DNA of 64,000 nt from SKKY01 sp965228015 (GCA_965228015.1 OZ245787.1:682001-746000), one strand, 5' to 3'. Shown: positions 9,514 to 19,637, counted from the first letter of the stretch. Numbers and translations are program-made. Notes: generated by a model from the letters alone, not told the origin.

Positions 9514-11689
9514 TTGATCTATTTAAAAATAGCAATAGTTTACAACAGGGAGAGCCAGGCGGTAATAAATTTATTCGGCACTCCAAACAGAGAAAAATAT
9601 GACCTTGATACAATAAAGAAAATTCAGAAAGCCCTTGTTAAAGGTGGTCATCAGGTTAAAACCTTTGAAGGGGATAAAAACTTCATTTCTGCCCTGGAAA
9701 AATTTATGCCTGCAGTTATCGCAGGAGAAAGACCCGGCCTGGTTTTCAACCTTAGCTATGGAATCCAGGGAAAGGGCAGATATATGCACATGCCAGGTAT
9801 TCTGGAAATGCTGGGAATTCCTTACGTAGGCTCCGGTCCGGAAAGTCACGTCTTGGCTCTGGATAAAGTTCTGACAAAAATGATTCTTATTCAAAAAGGA
9901 ATCCCAACACCGGCTTTTGTGGTTCTGGATACCCCAGATTCCCCATTAAAAGAAAACTTAAAATATCCTCTAATTGTTAAACCAAAAAGTGAAGCTGTTT
10001 CCTTTGGCTTAAGAATTGTTAATAACGAAGAGGAGTTAAAAGAAGAGGTTAAAGTAATTTATGAAAAATTCAACTCCCCCACCCTGGTTGAGGAATTTAT
10101 TGAAGGACGAGAATTTAACGTTGGTCTGCTGGGAAACGGAGATAGTCTTCAAACCCTTCCTCCCCTTGAGCTTGTTTTTGGTGAAGGAGAGCAAATATAC
10201 ACTTTTGAAGATAAAACCCACCAAAGCGGAAGAGAAGTTGAAAAACTTTGTCCTGCTCCATTAACTGAGGAGCAAGATGAAAAAATTAAAAAACTGGCTG
10301 TAGATACTTTTAATGCCCTTGGTCTTTATGACTCTGCAAGAGTCGACTTCCGTATGGATAAAGATGGAAATTTATATATCCTTGAAGTAAATTCCATGGC
10401 AAGTCTTGGAAGCTCCAGTTCCTACATTTATGCGGCAGAAAAAATGAATTTGGATTACGATTCCCTGATGAACAAACTTGTAGAAGTTGCATCCGAAAGA
10501 TACTTTGGTCCATATAATCTTTCAAACTTTAACGAAGAAGCTGACAGCACATCAATAAAAATTTTCAACCATATAACAAAGAACCGGGATAAAATAGAAA
10601 ATGATTTACGCTTATGGACAAATACGCCCAGCTGGACTGATGACCCTGCAGGACTTTCAGCAACTAAAAAAAGATTAAAAGAGCGTTTGATAAAACTAGA
10701 TCTTTCTGAACCACAAGAATTCACCAACTCCCGTTCTGCCTGGACCTATGAAACCAAAGCCGGCTTTAAAGATGGCCTCCTTTTCGTTTTGCCCATTGAT
10801 ATCCCCGAAAAGCGTGAAAGTTATCCTATTCCCTTTAGAACTGAGGAAGAATGGCTTTTTGGTGAGGGCATTGCCTTCAGCAGAAGCGGCATAGTTACGA
10901 TTCTTGGGGTACTTAATGCCCTTAAGGAAACTAAATCTCTTACTGGTAAAAAAATCGGTGTTTTTTTCTATTCCGATGAAGGTCGGGGGATGCGCTACAG
11001 CCACACCTTGCTAAAAGCTGCTGCCAAGGAAGCAAAAGAAATATTTATTCTTCAGCCAGGTTTTTTATCTGGAAGAATTGTAGATCAACGACGAGGATCT
11101 ACTAAATACAGTCTTGTTATTGAGGGAGATCCCCAAAGAATTGGAAGCACAACTACTCAGGCTGATGTTCTTAACTATTTTCTTGATAAGGCCGGAAAAA
11201 TAAAAAATCTTAGTAATCCGGAAAAAGCTAACCGTAGCAGTTCAAGACTTATTTTCTGAAAGATACAGTGTTCTTCTTCCCCACAGGGTAAATGCAACTT
11301 TATATATCACTTACCTAAATAAAGAATGCACCATGGAAGCAGAAGAAAAATTAAATAAAATTCTTAATTCAAAGGTAAAGGGCATAAAAACTTATCTTCA
11401 AAAACTTGAAGAAAGGCTCCCCTTCTGAAGAAAAGAAATAATATTACGCTAAAATCTTTGGAAAAAACAGCCTCTGACTGGAACATTCCTTTCGGTACAG
11501 AAACCAGCCTTCTGCCTAGTGCTGTAGGTGAAATTAATAAGAAAAATTAATGTTCTCTGCGGATTTTCTCCCGCTTCAAATGGTCTTTATACCCCAAATG
11601 AGTCGATTAGAAGAAAAGAACTGGTAGAAAATTCTCCTTGTCTCACTCTATTTAAGCAACAAAGAATAAAAAACAAGAGGCTCATCTGA
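9514..11689 (+). pseudogene. ATP-grasp D-Ala-D-Ala ligase-like / M20-peptidase-like fusion, frameshifted
   Basis: Residues 1-330 form a D-alanine--D-alanine ligase-type ATP-grasp enzyme (PYVGSGPESHVLALDK, PLIVKPKSEAVSFGL, VEEFIEGREFNVGLL, ARVDFRMDKDGNLYILEVN). From about residue 340 the sequence resembles M20 metallopeptidases (lid-like region, then ASDWNIPFGTETSLLPSA). Usual metal ligands look absent: the HxD position reads LPIDIPEK, and the Glu-Glu position reads YSDEGRG. The first frame ends at 11259. The gene continues in other frames through about 11689, after at least two shifts (near 11220 and 11425) and probably a third near 11545. The start is a TTG at 9514 with a GAAAGG site, so it is uncertain. 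The ligase half is well supported; the natural substrate is unknown. Confidence 0.72.
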
Positions 11690-11704
11690 GCCTCTTGTTT
11701 TTTA
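11671..11704. terminator. Bidirectional terminator between the ligase fusion and amidohydrolase
   Basis: AACAAGAGGCTC and GAGCCTCTTGTT form a perfect 12-bp stem with a 4-base loop. The A-run on the left and T-run on the right allow function on both strands for the convergent genes. Confidence 0.88.
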
Positions 11705-12828
11705 TATACAGCAATTATTTTTTTCAGATTTTCAAGATCTTCCAGAGGATTTCCTTCTAATACAACAGCATCTCCAATCAAGCCTTTTTTATTACCCCTG
11801 CCTTCCCATCTAATACCTGTTCTCCAGGATTTATTGTTAACATTTGTAATATTTCCAGATTTGAAAACTTACCCTTTTCTTTTAAATATATTGCCTGATT
11901 TATTAATTCCTTAACCGGATTATTAGTAGTACCGCCATCTGTCCCAATTACAACATTATCCTTATATTCCATATTTTCAATAGTAGTGAAAATTCTGTTC
12001 TTATGAACTTCTTCAAAATTTATAAGATAACTTTTCGGCAGAGCGGTACCATAACAAATTTTTTTATCATGCATTTTTTAATTAAATCAAACTCCACGTC
12101 TATTCCATCGGCAGTTCTCCAACTTCCATGTTCAATAAAATCCAATCCGGCTTCAATACATTTTTTCATTCCAACTTTTGTATAAACGTGAGCCATAATT
12201 TTATTTCCTTTAGAATGAACATAGTCTGTTATTGATTTAATATTTTCATATTCATACTGATCAACATTATCTTTACTACCAGGAGTTGTATTTCCTCCTG
12301 ACACTATTAACTTAATAAAATCCGCACCTTTTTCGAGCATAAGTTCAGCTGCCTTTTCCATTTCTTCTGGTGTATCTGCTTCTATACCCATAAAATTTAA
12401 ATGACCGCCTCTTGTTGTTACTGCCTCGCCAGATGTTAAAACTCTGGTTCCAATGACCTTGCCAATATTTATATCTTCCCTTAACTTAAAAGTTATATCC
12501 GATAAAGAACCATAATCTCTTACTGTCGTTATGCCATAGTCCAGAGCCATTTGAGTATTTTTTAGAGCAAGATCATATAATCCTTTCTGATCTAAGCCCA
12601 TAAAATCTTGTAAGGGTGAACTGCTGCCTGAAAAAAAGAAGATGTAAGTGACTGTCAATAAGGCCGGGAATTAAATAGTTGCCATTTTCGGATGTGTCCC
12701 CCTATTCCGCAAGAGGTGTCCCCAAATTCGATATCTTTTATTATCCCATTGTTTATTATTACTTTTCTATTTGTTAAAACTTCACCTGATGATACATCTA
12801 CTATGTTTCCAATAATTTCTGTTTTCAT
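11705..12828 (-). pseudogene. Metal-dependent amidohydrolase, imidazolonepropionase-like, frameshifted
   Basis: Amidohydrolase-superfamily enzyme of the imidazolonepropionase/prolidase-like group. It begins with MKTEIIGNIVDVSSGEV from an ATG at 12828 with a GAGGT site. The metal motif is LIDSHLHLL. The TIM-barrel body continues (TTVRDYGSL, TRGGHLNF, DFIKLIVSGG, MAHVYTK, DFIEHGSW, VIGTDGG) and the C-terminus reads GDAVVLEGNPLEDL. The coding region is spread over at least three frames, with shifts near 12690-12720, 12640-12660, 12060 and 11790. An inserted stretch of about 22 bases lies near 12697-12722. The natural stop is unclear because the last frame runs through the terminator. Substrate unknown. 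It lies downstream of the peroxide-defence genes on the same strand. Confidence 0.75.
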
Positions 12829-12903
12829 ATCTTTTACCTCTTTCGACTTATTATGTATAACAGGAAAAGACACCATCGAATGACAGTGCCTGAGTTCCTA
12901 TTC

Positions 12904-13581
12904 TTATTTCTTTTCTCTTTTGAAACACATAAACCAGTCTAGGCAGTATGTGTCATCTCCTTGATTTTCCATTCTTTCTTTTGCTGTTCCGTAAGAGTCG
13001 GCTGTTGGAACAATAACATCATCCCCTGGTCTCCAGTCTGCTGGTGTAGCAACACTGTCTTTGTCTGCTTTTTGAAGAGCAAGAATAATTCTCTTAATCT
13101 CATCAAAATTTCTCCCCATTGATAATGGATAGTAAAGAATTGTTCTGATTTTACCTTCTGGATCAATTACAAAAACTGCTCTTACAGCTTGAGTACTTGA
13201 CTGACCTGGCTGAATCATTCCAAATTTCTTTGCTACATCCATTTTAATGTCTTCAATAAGAGGGAACTTCACTTCAACATTTTTCATGCCATTCCATTCT
13301 AATTCCTGAATTTTTCTAAGCCAGACAATGTGAGCATAAAGTGAATCAACTGATAAGCCAACAAGCTCCGTATTTAAAGCTTTAAATTCATCTACCATTA
13401 TTGCGAAAGTCATAAATTCTGTTGTACAAACTGGTGTAAAGTCTGCTGGATGGGAGAATAAAATTACCCATTTTCCTGCATAATCTTCTGGGAAATTAAT
13501 TTGTCCCTGAGTTGTAACCGCCGTAAAAGCTGGTGCTGGTTCTCCAATAAGTGGCATTTTGTTAACTGTTTGTTCTTCCAT
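12904..13581 (-). CDS. 1-Cys peroxiredoxin (Prx6 type)
   Basis: Peroxiredoxin of the Prx6/AhpC-TSA class, 225 residues, reducing hydrogen peroxide and alkyl hydroperoxides. The peroxidatic Cys is in DFTPVCTTEF (about residue 52), with the conserved Thr and Pro before it. The C-terminal 1-cysPrx domain follows (ILYYPLSMGRN, DEIKRIILALQKADK, TPADWRPGDDVI). Two more cysteines lie near the C-terminus (YCLDWFMCF), as in archaeal-type Prx6 proteins, and could resolve the sulfenic acid. It is the last intact gene of the perR-rbr-prx run, 36 bases after rubrerythrin. It appears intact. Confidence 0.95.
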   Translation of the reverse strand: MEEQTVNKMPLIGEPAPAFTAVTTQGQINFPEDYAGKWVILFSHPADFTPVCTTEFMTFAIMVDEFKALNTELVGLSVDSLYAHIVWLRKIQELEWNGMKNVEVKFPLIEDIKMDVAKKFGMIQPGQSSTQAVRAVFVIDPEGKIRTILYYPLSMGRNFDEIKRIILALQKADKDSVATPADWRPGDDVIVPTADSYGTAKERMENQGDDTYCLDWFMCFKREKK

Positions 13582-13616
13582 TTTAAATTCCTCTTTTTAA
13601 TTTTAAAAACTAATTT

Positions 13617-14210
13617 TTAATAATTTTCAATAAAAACTTCAAAGTGTTCTTGTTTATGTACACAAGCTGGGCAAATTGCTGGTGCACATGTTGATTCAGC
13701 AACGTAGCCACAATTTCCGCATTTCCATAAAATTTTTGAATCTTTTTCAAATACTTTGTTGTTTTTAATATTTTCTGCTAATTTTCTGAAACGTGTTTCA
13801 TGTCTTTTTTCAGCATCTGCAATCATTTTAAAGGCTACACAAATCTCATTAAAACCTTCTTCTTTAGCAATTTTTGCGAATTCTGGATATAAATCATCCC
13901 ACTCTTCATATTCACCTTCAGCTGCTGCTGTTAAGTTATCAAAAGTATTACCTTGAGCTACCGGATACTCTGCTTTTATTTCTATCATTGCTGGCAGCTC
14001 TCCTTGTAGACCTTCTAATAAGAACTTATAAAATCTTTTTGCATGTTCTTTTTCATTTTCTGCAGTTTCGTTAAAAATATTTCTAATTTGCTTGTAAGCT
14101 TCTTTGTCGGCTACAGAAGCATAATAGTTATACCTGTTCCTGGCCTGAGATTCCCCTGCAAAAGCCTTTAATAAGTTCTCAGCTGTTTTTGTTCCTTTTA
14201 ATGATGGCAT
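13617..14210 (-). CDS. rbr: Rubrerythrin
   Basis: Rubrerythrin of 197 residues, a non-heme diiron NADH-dependent peroxidase typical of anaerobes. The four-helix diiron domain carries ExxRxxY (GESQARNRYNYYA), ExxxH (ENEKEHAKRFYKFL) and a second pair (EGEYEEW, DAEKRHETRF). The C-terminal rubredoxin domain has CGNCGY and CPAC iron ligands (about residues 163-186). The length is normal. The gene sits 22 bases after perR and 36 before prx, in a peroxide-defence operon. Intact. Confidence 0.97.
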   Translation of the reverse strand: MPSLKGTKTAENLLKAFAGESQARNRYNYYASVADKEAYKQIRNIFNETAENEKEHAKRFYKFLLEGLQGELPAMIEIKAEYPVAQGNTFDNLTAAAEGEYEEWDDLYPEFAKIAKEEGFNEICVAFKMIADAEKRHETRFRKLAENIKNNKVFEKDSKILWKCGNCGYVAESTCAPAICPACVHKQEHFEVFIENY

Positions 14211-14231
14211 TAATAATCCTCCTTAGTTATT

Positions 14232-14684
14232 TTAAATATTATTATTTAAGCATTCCCTGCAGATACCTTTAAAAAAGACATTTTTTTCCGACACTATAAA
14301 CCCAGGAGGAATTTGAGAATCAATCATATTCATATTAAAATGAAAATCATATATTTTCCCACATTTCCTGCACTTAAAGTGCCCGTGCTCTTCAGGAATT
14401 ATGTCATACCTTGATTCAGTATTTTCAATATTAACTACTTTTACAAGCTCAGATTCAATAAAAAGATTCAATGCATTATAAACTGTTGTTTTTGAAAGGG
14501 TAGGAATATCTTTTATTAAGGCTGAATATATCTCATCTACTGTTGGATGATTGTTTGTTCTGAAAAGAAACTCCAGTATTTTTAATCTTTGTAAAGAAGG
14601 CTTAACATTTTTTTCTTTCAAAATTTCAGTTAACTCTTTAATTGTAATTTCCTTCATCATACCACCATCACTTTTATTACTCAT
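14232..14684 (-). CDS. perR: Fur-family peroxide regulator (PerR)
   Basis: Fur-family metalloregulator. Residues 12-90 form the winged helix (LQRLKILEFLFRTNNHPTVDEIY, TLSKTTVYNALNLFIE), and the C-terminal dimerisation domain carries the structural zinc site with CRKCG and CRECL. Gene order (nitroreductase upstream, rubrerythrin and peroxiredoxin downstream) supports a PerR rather than Fur role. The first ATG at 14684 lies at the edge of the proposed operator and has no clear ribosome-binding site. The ATG at 14660, preceded by GGTGG, may be the true start. The promoter overlaps a palindromic element, so autoregulation is likely. Intact. Confidence 0.9.
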   Translation of the reverse strand: MSNKSDGGMMKEITIKELTEILKEKNVKPSLQRLKILEFLFRTNNHPTVDEIYSALIKDIPTLSKTTVYNALNLFIESELVKVVNIENTESRYDIIPEEHGHFKCRKCGKIYDFHFNMNMIDSQIPPGFIVSEKNVFFKGICRECLNNNI

Positions 14685-14731
14685 TTGTAATGAATATAAT
14701 TTTATTATAATTACATTTCAATTTAAGTCAA
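14684..14731 (-). promoter_or_regulatory. perR promoter with putative PerR operator
   Basis: On the minus strand a -35 TTGACT (14726-14731) and -10 TATAAT (14704-14709) are spaced by 16 bases. A nested palindrome overlaps the -10 and extends downstream: outer arms TGTAAT/ATTACA and inner arms TATAAT/ATTATA, within 14684-14715. 28 or 29 of its 32 bases match an element in the epimerase promoter at 20102-20133. PerR binding is inference from position and from similarity to AT-rich 7-1-7 Fur-family boxes. Confidence 0.72.
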
Positions 14732-14739
14732 GTAAAAAA

Positions 14740-15258
14740 TTAATAATTATTTTCTTTAACTAAAGAATATTTAAGGCTGTTTTCACCATATGGCTCCTTG
14801 ACTTCATCAGGATATCCTAATGCTATAATAGATAAAACTTTTAGATTGTCCGGAATATTTAATACACTTTTTACATGCTCTTCCGAAGAGACTGTTTCAT
14901 TTTTAATCCTGTTTCGGATTTGAATCCAGCAACTTTTTAAACCAATACTCTCTGCTGTTAGCTGAAGAATAATTGCAGCAATAGAACCATCTTCAATCCA
15001 AACATCGCTTTTATTTTCATCCCCAACAATCACTACTGCTAAAGGGGCACATTTTAAAAATGCCGACCCAAAATTTTTTGATTCACTTAACTCTATTATT
15101 TTATTTTTCTCATCTACAAAAATAAATTCCAGGGGTTTGTTGCTTTTCGAAGAAGGGGCCAGGAGAATTCCTTTTTTTAAAACCTCTACCTTCTCTTTTT
15201 CAACTTTTTTATCCAAATATTTTCTAATACTTCTTCTCTGATTTAGAATTTCAATCAT
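14740..15258 (-). CDS. Nitroreductase family protein
   Basis: FMN-dependent nitroreductase-family oxidoreductase of 172 residues. The N-terminal phosphate-binding block RRSIRKYLDKKV, the APSSKSNKP segment and the GLKSCWIQIRNR region match the family, as does the ALGYPDE motif near residue 155. The physiological substrate cannot be deduced. The start ATG at 15258 has a strong GGAGG site 7 bases upstream. It is upstream of perR on the same strand but separated by the perR promoter. Intact. Confidence 0.9.
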   Translation of the reverse strand: MIEILNQRRSIRKYLDKKVEKEKVEVLKKGILLAPSSKSNKPLEFIFVDEKNKIIELSESKNFGSAFLKCAPLAVVIVGDENKSDVWIEDGSIAAIILQLTAESIGLKSCWIQIRNRIKNETVSSEEHVKSVLNIPDNLKVLSIIALGYPDEVKEPYGENSLKYSLVKENNY

Positions 15259-15405
15259 CAATCCACCTCCGCATTTTTATATAAAAATAATTACCCATAA
15301 AAATTAAAAAGTATCCCGAATAATACAAAATACTTTTTAAAGAAACCGTACTGTAACAATCAGATTTAAATATAATAAAAGAAAACTTTTTTAGGAGTGA
15401 TTGCA

Positions 15406-17036
15406 ATGAGTGAAATAAACAAACTAAATGTATCAATATTGTTAAATGAACTTAAAAGAGCTAACAAAGAAATGGAAACTGTAATAAATACAATTAACCA
15501 AATTTCCTCTCAGGCAAATCTCCTTGCTCTTAATTCGGCTATTGAAGCTGCCCGGGCAGGTGAAGCTGGAAGAGGCTTTTCAGTGGTAGCAGATGAAATT
15601 AAACGTTTTGCAGATCAAAGCCTTCAAACAAACCGAATGAGTAAAGAGTTAATAACAAATATCCAGCAAAAAGCTAATGAAGTAATTGCTGTAAGAACTG
15701 TTGATGTTGCATTTGATACTATAGATAAAATTGACCGTAACCTATTCGAAAGAAATTGTGACGTTCAGGCATGGGCAACTTTTGATGCAGTTATTGAGGC
15801 CTTAAAAGAACCAGAGGATAAAAACAAAATAGATTCTGCTATATCATTTATAAAAAATATTATAGAAATTTACGAAGTATATTATGATCTGATCATTGCC
15901 GATATGGACGGAAAAATAATTGCAAGCGGAAGCAATCCTTCTGTTATTGGAGGAGACATTGCCCATAGAGACTGGTTTACAGAAACTGTGAAAAATAACT
16001 CTGTATTTGTTAATGATATGCATTATTCACAACTGGCGAAAAATTATGTTATGAACTATTCTGCTCCGGTAAGAGATGATAAAGGAAATGTTATTGGTGT
16101 TTTTTCAACCCGGTTTAACTGGAATTATATATACGATATTATTGATTCTGTTAAGGTTGATGATACAACAGAATTATTTTTAATAAATAAAGATGGTATT
16201 GTAATTGGTTCAAAAACCCGAAACGGAATACTTGAAAAAGATCTTAGCCAGCTCCAGGCTGTAAAAAAGATTAAAAGTGGGGATAATCAGGGCTATGTAA
16301 TTGAAAAGTAGGGAAGAAAAGAGACCATCTATGCCTATTGCAAAACAAAGAGTTACAATGCCTACAAAGGGATGGGACGCTTTGGTGCGACCCCCAAAAA
16401 GGGTACACTTCTGGGACAGTAAATTTCACCAAATTAATTAAATGAAAAAATCTGTTTATAGAGCCTTGGAGGGACACCTCCAAGGCTTCTTTGCGTCCTG
16501 TCATTAATATAAAATTTAATGTAATCTTCAGTAATTTCGCAAAGAAGTTTTACTGTATATTTAAATTCTAAAGCAAATATAGCTCTGTACTTTAGCTCCC
16601 TGGCTTTTGTTTTTTTAGAAATAAAGGGCTGTAAATGCTCTAATTGTTCGTAGTATTCAATTTTAGCATAAAGATGTTCTATTTCTTTTTCGTATTCAAT
16701 TTCTCTTTGTGTTTTCTCAGGAAAATCTATTTTATCTGATCTGATTTTTATCTTATCCGGATCTTTCTTAGCTTCTGTTGGAAGAAGTCCTTTTTCTTTT
16801 AATTGTTTTTCCCAATTAAGAACAAGATTTTTTGAAGATAAATTGTACTTTGCAGTAATCTTTCTTACCCCAAGATTGCTTTCGTAATATTCCTTAATTA
16901 CAGAGAGTTTAAATTCATCGGAATAGTTCTTTGTCATTAAAATCAGCCCCCAAAATTAGTATATCTTACTGTCCCAATTTTGTGTAATTTTTGGGGGTCA
17001 GACCAGTCTGTAATAGTTGGTGAAAATTTAGAATAA
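15406..17036 (+). pseudogene. Chemoreceptor with N-terminal signalling hairpin and C-terminal Cache domain, interrupted
   Basis: Methyl-accepting chemotaxis-type protein with an inverted layout. The signalling tip comes first (about residues 25-75: INTINQISSQANLLALNSAIEAARAGE split around GRGFSVVADEIKRFA). A Cache-type sensor follows (DVQAWATFDAVIEAL, GGDIAHRDWFTETVK, MNYSAPVRDDKGNVIGVF). No membrane segment is visible, so it is probably cytoplasmic. The ATG at 15406 has an AGGAG site 8 bases upstream. The frame hits TAG at 16309-16311 (VIEK-x-GRKETIYAY), then is cut by the IS3-B remnant at 16383. The end of the domain (SVIVGENLE, stop at 17034-17036) resumes beyond the element. Both lesions would truncate the sensor. 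Confidence 0.85.
16383..17005 (-). mobile_element. IS3-B element, copy 2, internally deleted (about 0.62 kb)
   Basis: Same ends as the IS3-B copy in copA, but about 690 bases of the middle are missing. The join is at a shared AATTTC (near 16535-16542), so the transposase N-terminus (residues 1-135) is fused directly to its last about 30 residues (frame 16937 to 16434). It cannot encode an active enzyme and would depend on a full copy for movement. It sits in the chemoreceptor gene. Confidence 0.88.
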
Positions 17037-17046
17037 AACTGTCTTT

Positions 17047-18009
17047 CTAGTTTCTGATTATTATATAAACCATATAAATTACGTACATCAAGGTTAATGC
17101 TATACCTTCTGTTCTATCAATTTCTTTTTTAGTATAAGAGAAAAGATAAGAAATCAAAGTAATTACAATTAAAAATCCAACATCAAAGAATAGTTTCCCA
17201 GAAACATTAATTGGACTGATTACTGCAGAAAAACCTAAAACAAATAATATGTTAAACAATCCAGATCCGATTATATTTCCTACAGCAATGTCAGACTGCC
17301 CTTTATATGCAGCTACAGCAGAAGTTACAAGTTCTGGTAACGATGTTCCAATAGCAACAATTGTTGTGCCTACAAGAGCCTCGCTCATACCCCAGGCTAA
17401 AGCAATTTCTGTTGCTGACTTCACCACAATATTACCACCAACTACAATCATTCCTAAACCCAGAGTCAGAGAAAGTATACTTCTTGAAAGAGGAATTGTT
17501 TCAACATCATAAATTGAAACATCCTCTTCATCACTTAAAAAGGCAAACTCAACCAGATAAAATACAAAAACAGCAAAACCCAAAAGCAGTACAAGACCAT
17601 CTGTCCTGCTTATTACATTGGAAGCAAAGCCATCTATTAATCCATCAGCGGAAAGGAAAAACATTAGCAAAGTAGCATAAATTGCTAATGGGAATTCTTT
17701 AATTATTGTGTTTCTTTTAACACTTACTGCTCTAATAGTTGCAGATACTCCAATAGCAATTAGCAGGTTGAAAATATTTGAACCAATAACATTACCAATT
17801 ACAATATCATTTGATCCTTTTAATGCCGCAACAAAACTAACTGCTGCCTCAGGAGCACTTGTTCCAAAAGCAACTATGGTTAAACCTATTAACAAAGGCG
17901 GTACTTTTGCTATGGCTGAAAGAGCTGAAGCTCCATCAACAAAAAAGTCGGCCCCTTTTATAAGTAAAAAGAAACCTACTACTAAAATTAAATATTCCAA
18001 TTTATTCAC
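17047..18009 (-). CDS. Na(+)/Ca(2+) exchanger family protein (YrbG-like)
   Basis: CaCA-superfamily cation exchanger of 320 residues with about ten membrane segments in two inverted halves. The duplicated alpha-repeats are clear: GLTIVAFGTSAPEAAVS with GNVIGSNIFN (about residues 42-82), and GTTIVAIGTSLPELVTS with GNIIGSGLFN (about 215-255). These are the ion-coordinating regions. A role in calcium efflux driven by sodium is expected from the family. Convergent with the chemoreceptor remnant, and ISLre2 copy A lies just upstream. Intact, normal length. Confidence 0.93.
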   Translation of the reverse strand: MNKLEYLILVVGFFLLIKGADFFVDGASALSAIAKVPPLLIGLTIVAFGTSAPEAAVSFVAALKGSNDIVIGNVIGSNIFNLLIAIGVSATIRAVSVKRNTIIKEFPLAIYATLLMFFLSADGLIDGFASNVISRTDGLVLLLGFAVFVFYLVEFAFLSDEEDVSIYDVETIPLSRSILSLTLGLGMIVVGGNIVVKSATEIALAWGMSEALVGTTIVAIGTSLPELVTSAVAAYKGQSDIAVGNIIGSGLFNILFVLGFSAVISPINVSGKLFFDVGFLIVITLISYLFSYTKKEIDRTEGIALTLMYVIYMVYIIIRN

Positions 18010-18084
18010 TCCAATATTAAAAAATAACCTGTCTGAGTTAATTTTAATGACAAATCAGTAATTTGTCCACTCAAACAGGTTAAA

Positions 18085-19637
18085 AGATCGCGTCAATTAA
18101 TTATGGGTTTTAAAAGAATAAAAAAACCCCTTGTATGTATTACGTGCTAAATCGCACTCGCTATCCTTTTAAATAATTCTCTTTTCCAAGTTCTCTTACC
18201 AGTTAAAATTACTGACATATTGCCGAATTTCTCATCTGATATTAGGTTCGTAGTTTTTTTATAACACGGCTTTCTAATTTTATGATTCTTGTTTCTATTT
18301 TTCTTGCTTCTTTCTTTTACTAAATCATATACATTACCTGAATTAGCCTTAAAAGCCCTCAGACGTGACATTTGATCAATACCTTCTCTGCACCAGCTTA
18401 GAGGCCTTGAACTTAATCTTGCAGATAATATATAACTAATATGGCCTTCTGTGCTACAGCCTATATAATCCGGGTCATATTGATTCATTATACCTTCCCA
18501 ATTATTTAACACATAACTTCTAGCATCTTTTATTGCTTCTATTTTTTGTTTCTGATTCTGTTTCTTCAATTATTGCTTTGAATAAATCTTTTACGAAATC
18601 TTTCCTTTTCGTATTTATGTAATACCACATCATTTGGTGTGTGCCTTTCATATGAGCAGTTGCCTTCTTTATATATTTCGACAAATAGTATCTATCTAAA
18701 ACATAGATACTATCTTTAATCCATTCTTTGCCTTGTTTTATCCAGTTGGCTCCATCTCCTGATAAATATATCTTTTCGATAGTTTCTTCTTCATAGTTGC
18801 TATCAATATAATCAGCTACTTCAAGCCATAAATCAGCACTATCTTGATAGAGACCACTAAAGTATCTGGGATTTATTAATTCATATCTATCTTTACTTAC
18901 CTTTCACTTACCTTCGTGAACATAAATTAATCTAGGTTCGGCACATGTTCCTCTTTGAAGTGAAACATGATCTTCATCAGCTTCGATGTACAAAATCTTA
19001 GCTTGAGAATCAGTTTTTTCACTGGTGCTGCATGATTAGAAATATCTTTAAGCTTTCTAATAGAATTCATTACTGTTTGACCAGTAAGATACACATTCTT
19101 CGATATTTTTTCGCTACTTTTTCTGTATGGTGTCTCTATTGCTTCTTCTATTAACATTGATTCTAGCAATATATCCATTCTGTCATTTGCTTCAATACCA
19201 ACAGCTTCATCAGATAAGTATTTATATTCACCGGTAATTTTATGAACATAATACGTTCTTTTATAGGTTACTTCACCAAATATCGTCGCCAAACTTTTCT
19301 TCGACTTTGTTTCCTTTATTTTCCAGTCTCTTTTTCTTGCACAATCTTTTTTAACTAAAATATCTACAGTTTCAAGTACTTTTTCTGTAATTGCAACCCC
19401 AACTTCATCCAGCATTTTTTTTGGTTTTTAAAATGAATTCAGATATATTATTTCCCTCAATTAAAGTTGTTTCCATATTTTCTGCTATTTCTTTACTGAT
19501 TTTAGTTGCAATTTCATGTATAATATTATTCATTAGAGTTTCTCCTTTTTTGCGATTTGGTTTAGCGATTTAATTGTAACATAAGGAGTTGCTCTAATAT
19601 TTTTTTGTTTTTTTACCCATAATTATTTTACACTAAC
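18085..19637 (-). mobile_element. ISLre2-family element, copy A (1553 bp)
   Basis: Ends start AGATCGCGTCAATTAATTATGGG and finish with the reverse complement of GTTAGTGTAAAATAATTATG, an inverted repeat of about 22 bases. The flanks carry an 8-bp direct repeat AGGTTAAA (18077-18084 and 19638-19645). It inserted between the exchanger and epimerase genes without breaking either. The transposase contains frameshifts and a TGA. Confidence 0.9.
18147..19532 (-). pseudogene. ISLre2 transposase (UPF0236), frameshifted
   Basis: UPF0236/ISLre2 transposase. The N-terminal part (19532-18927) includes KDCARKRDWKIKE, TYKRTYYVHKITGEYKYLSDE and ADEDHVSL-like segments. The middle holds YLSGDGANWIKQG and LDRYYLSKYIKKA. 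The C-terminus holds GCSTEGHISYILSARLSSR and WCREGIDQMSRLR. One extra T near 19418 and one lost T near 19015 shift the frame relative to copy B. A TGA after VYVHEGK (about 18905) is shared with copy B. A further frame change lies near 18560. Catalytic function is not expected from this copy. Confidence 0.85.

Noticed and set aside
9571..11004. Several 60-110 codon frames antisense to or overlapping the ATP-grasp gene
   Set aside because: All coincide with conserved ligase coding on the plus strand and lack ribosome-binding sites.
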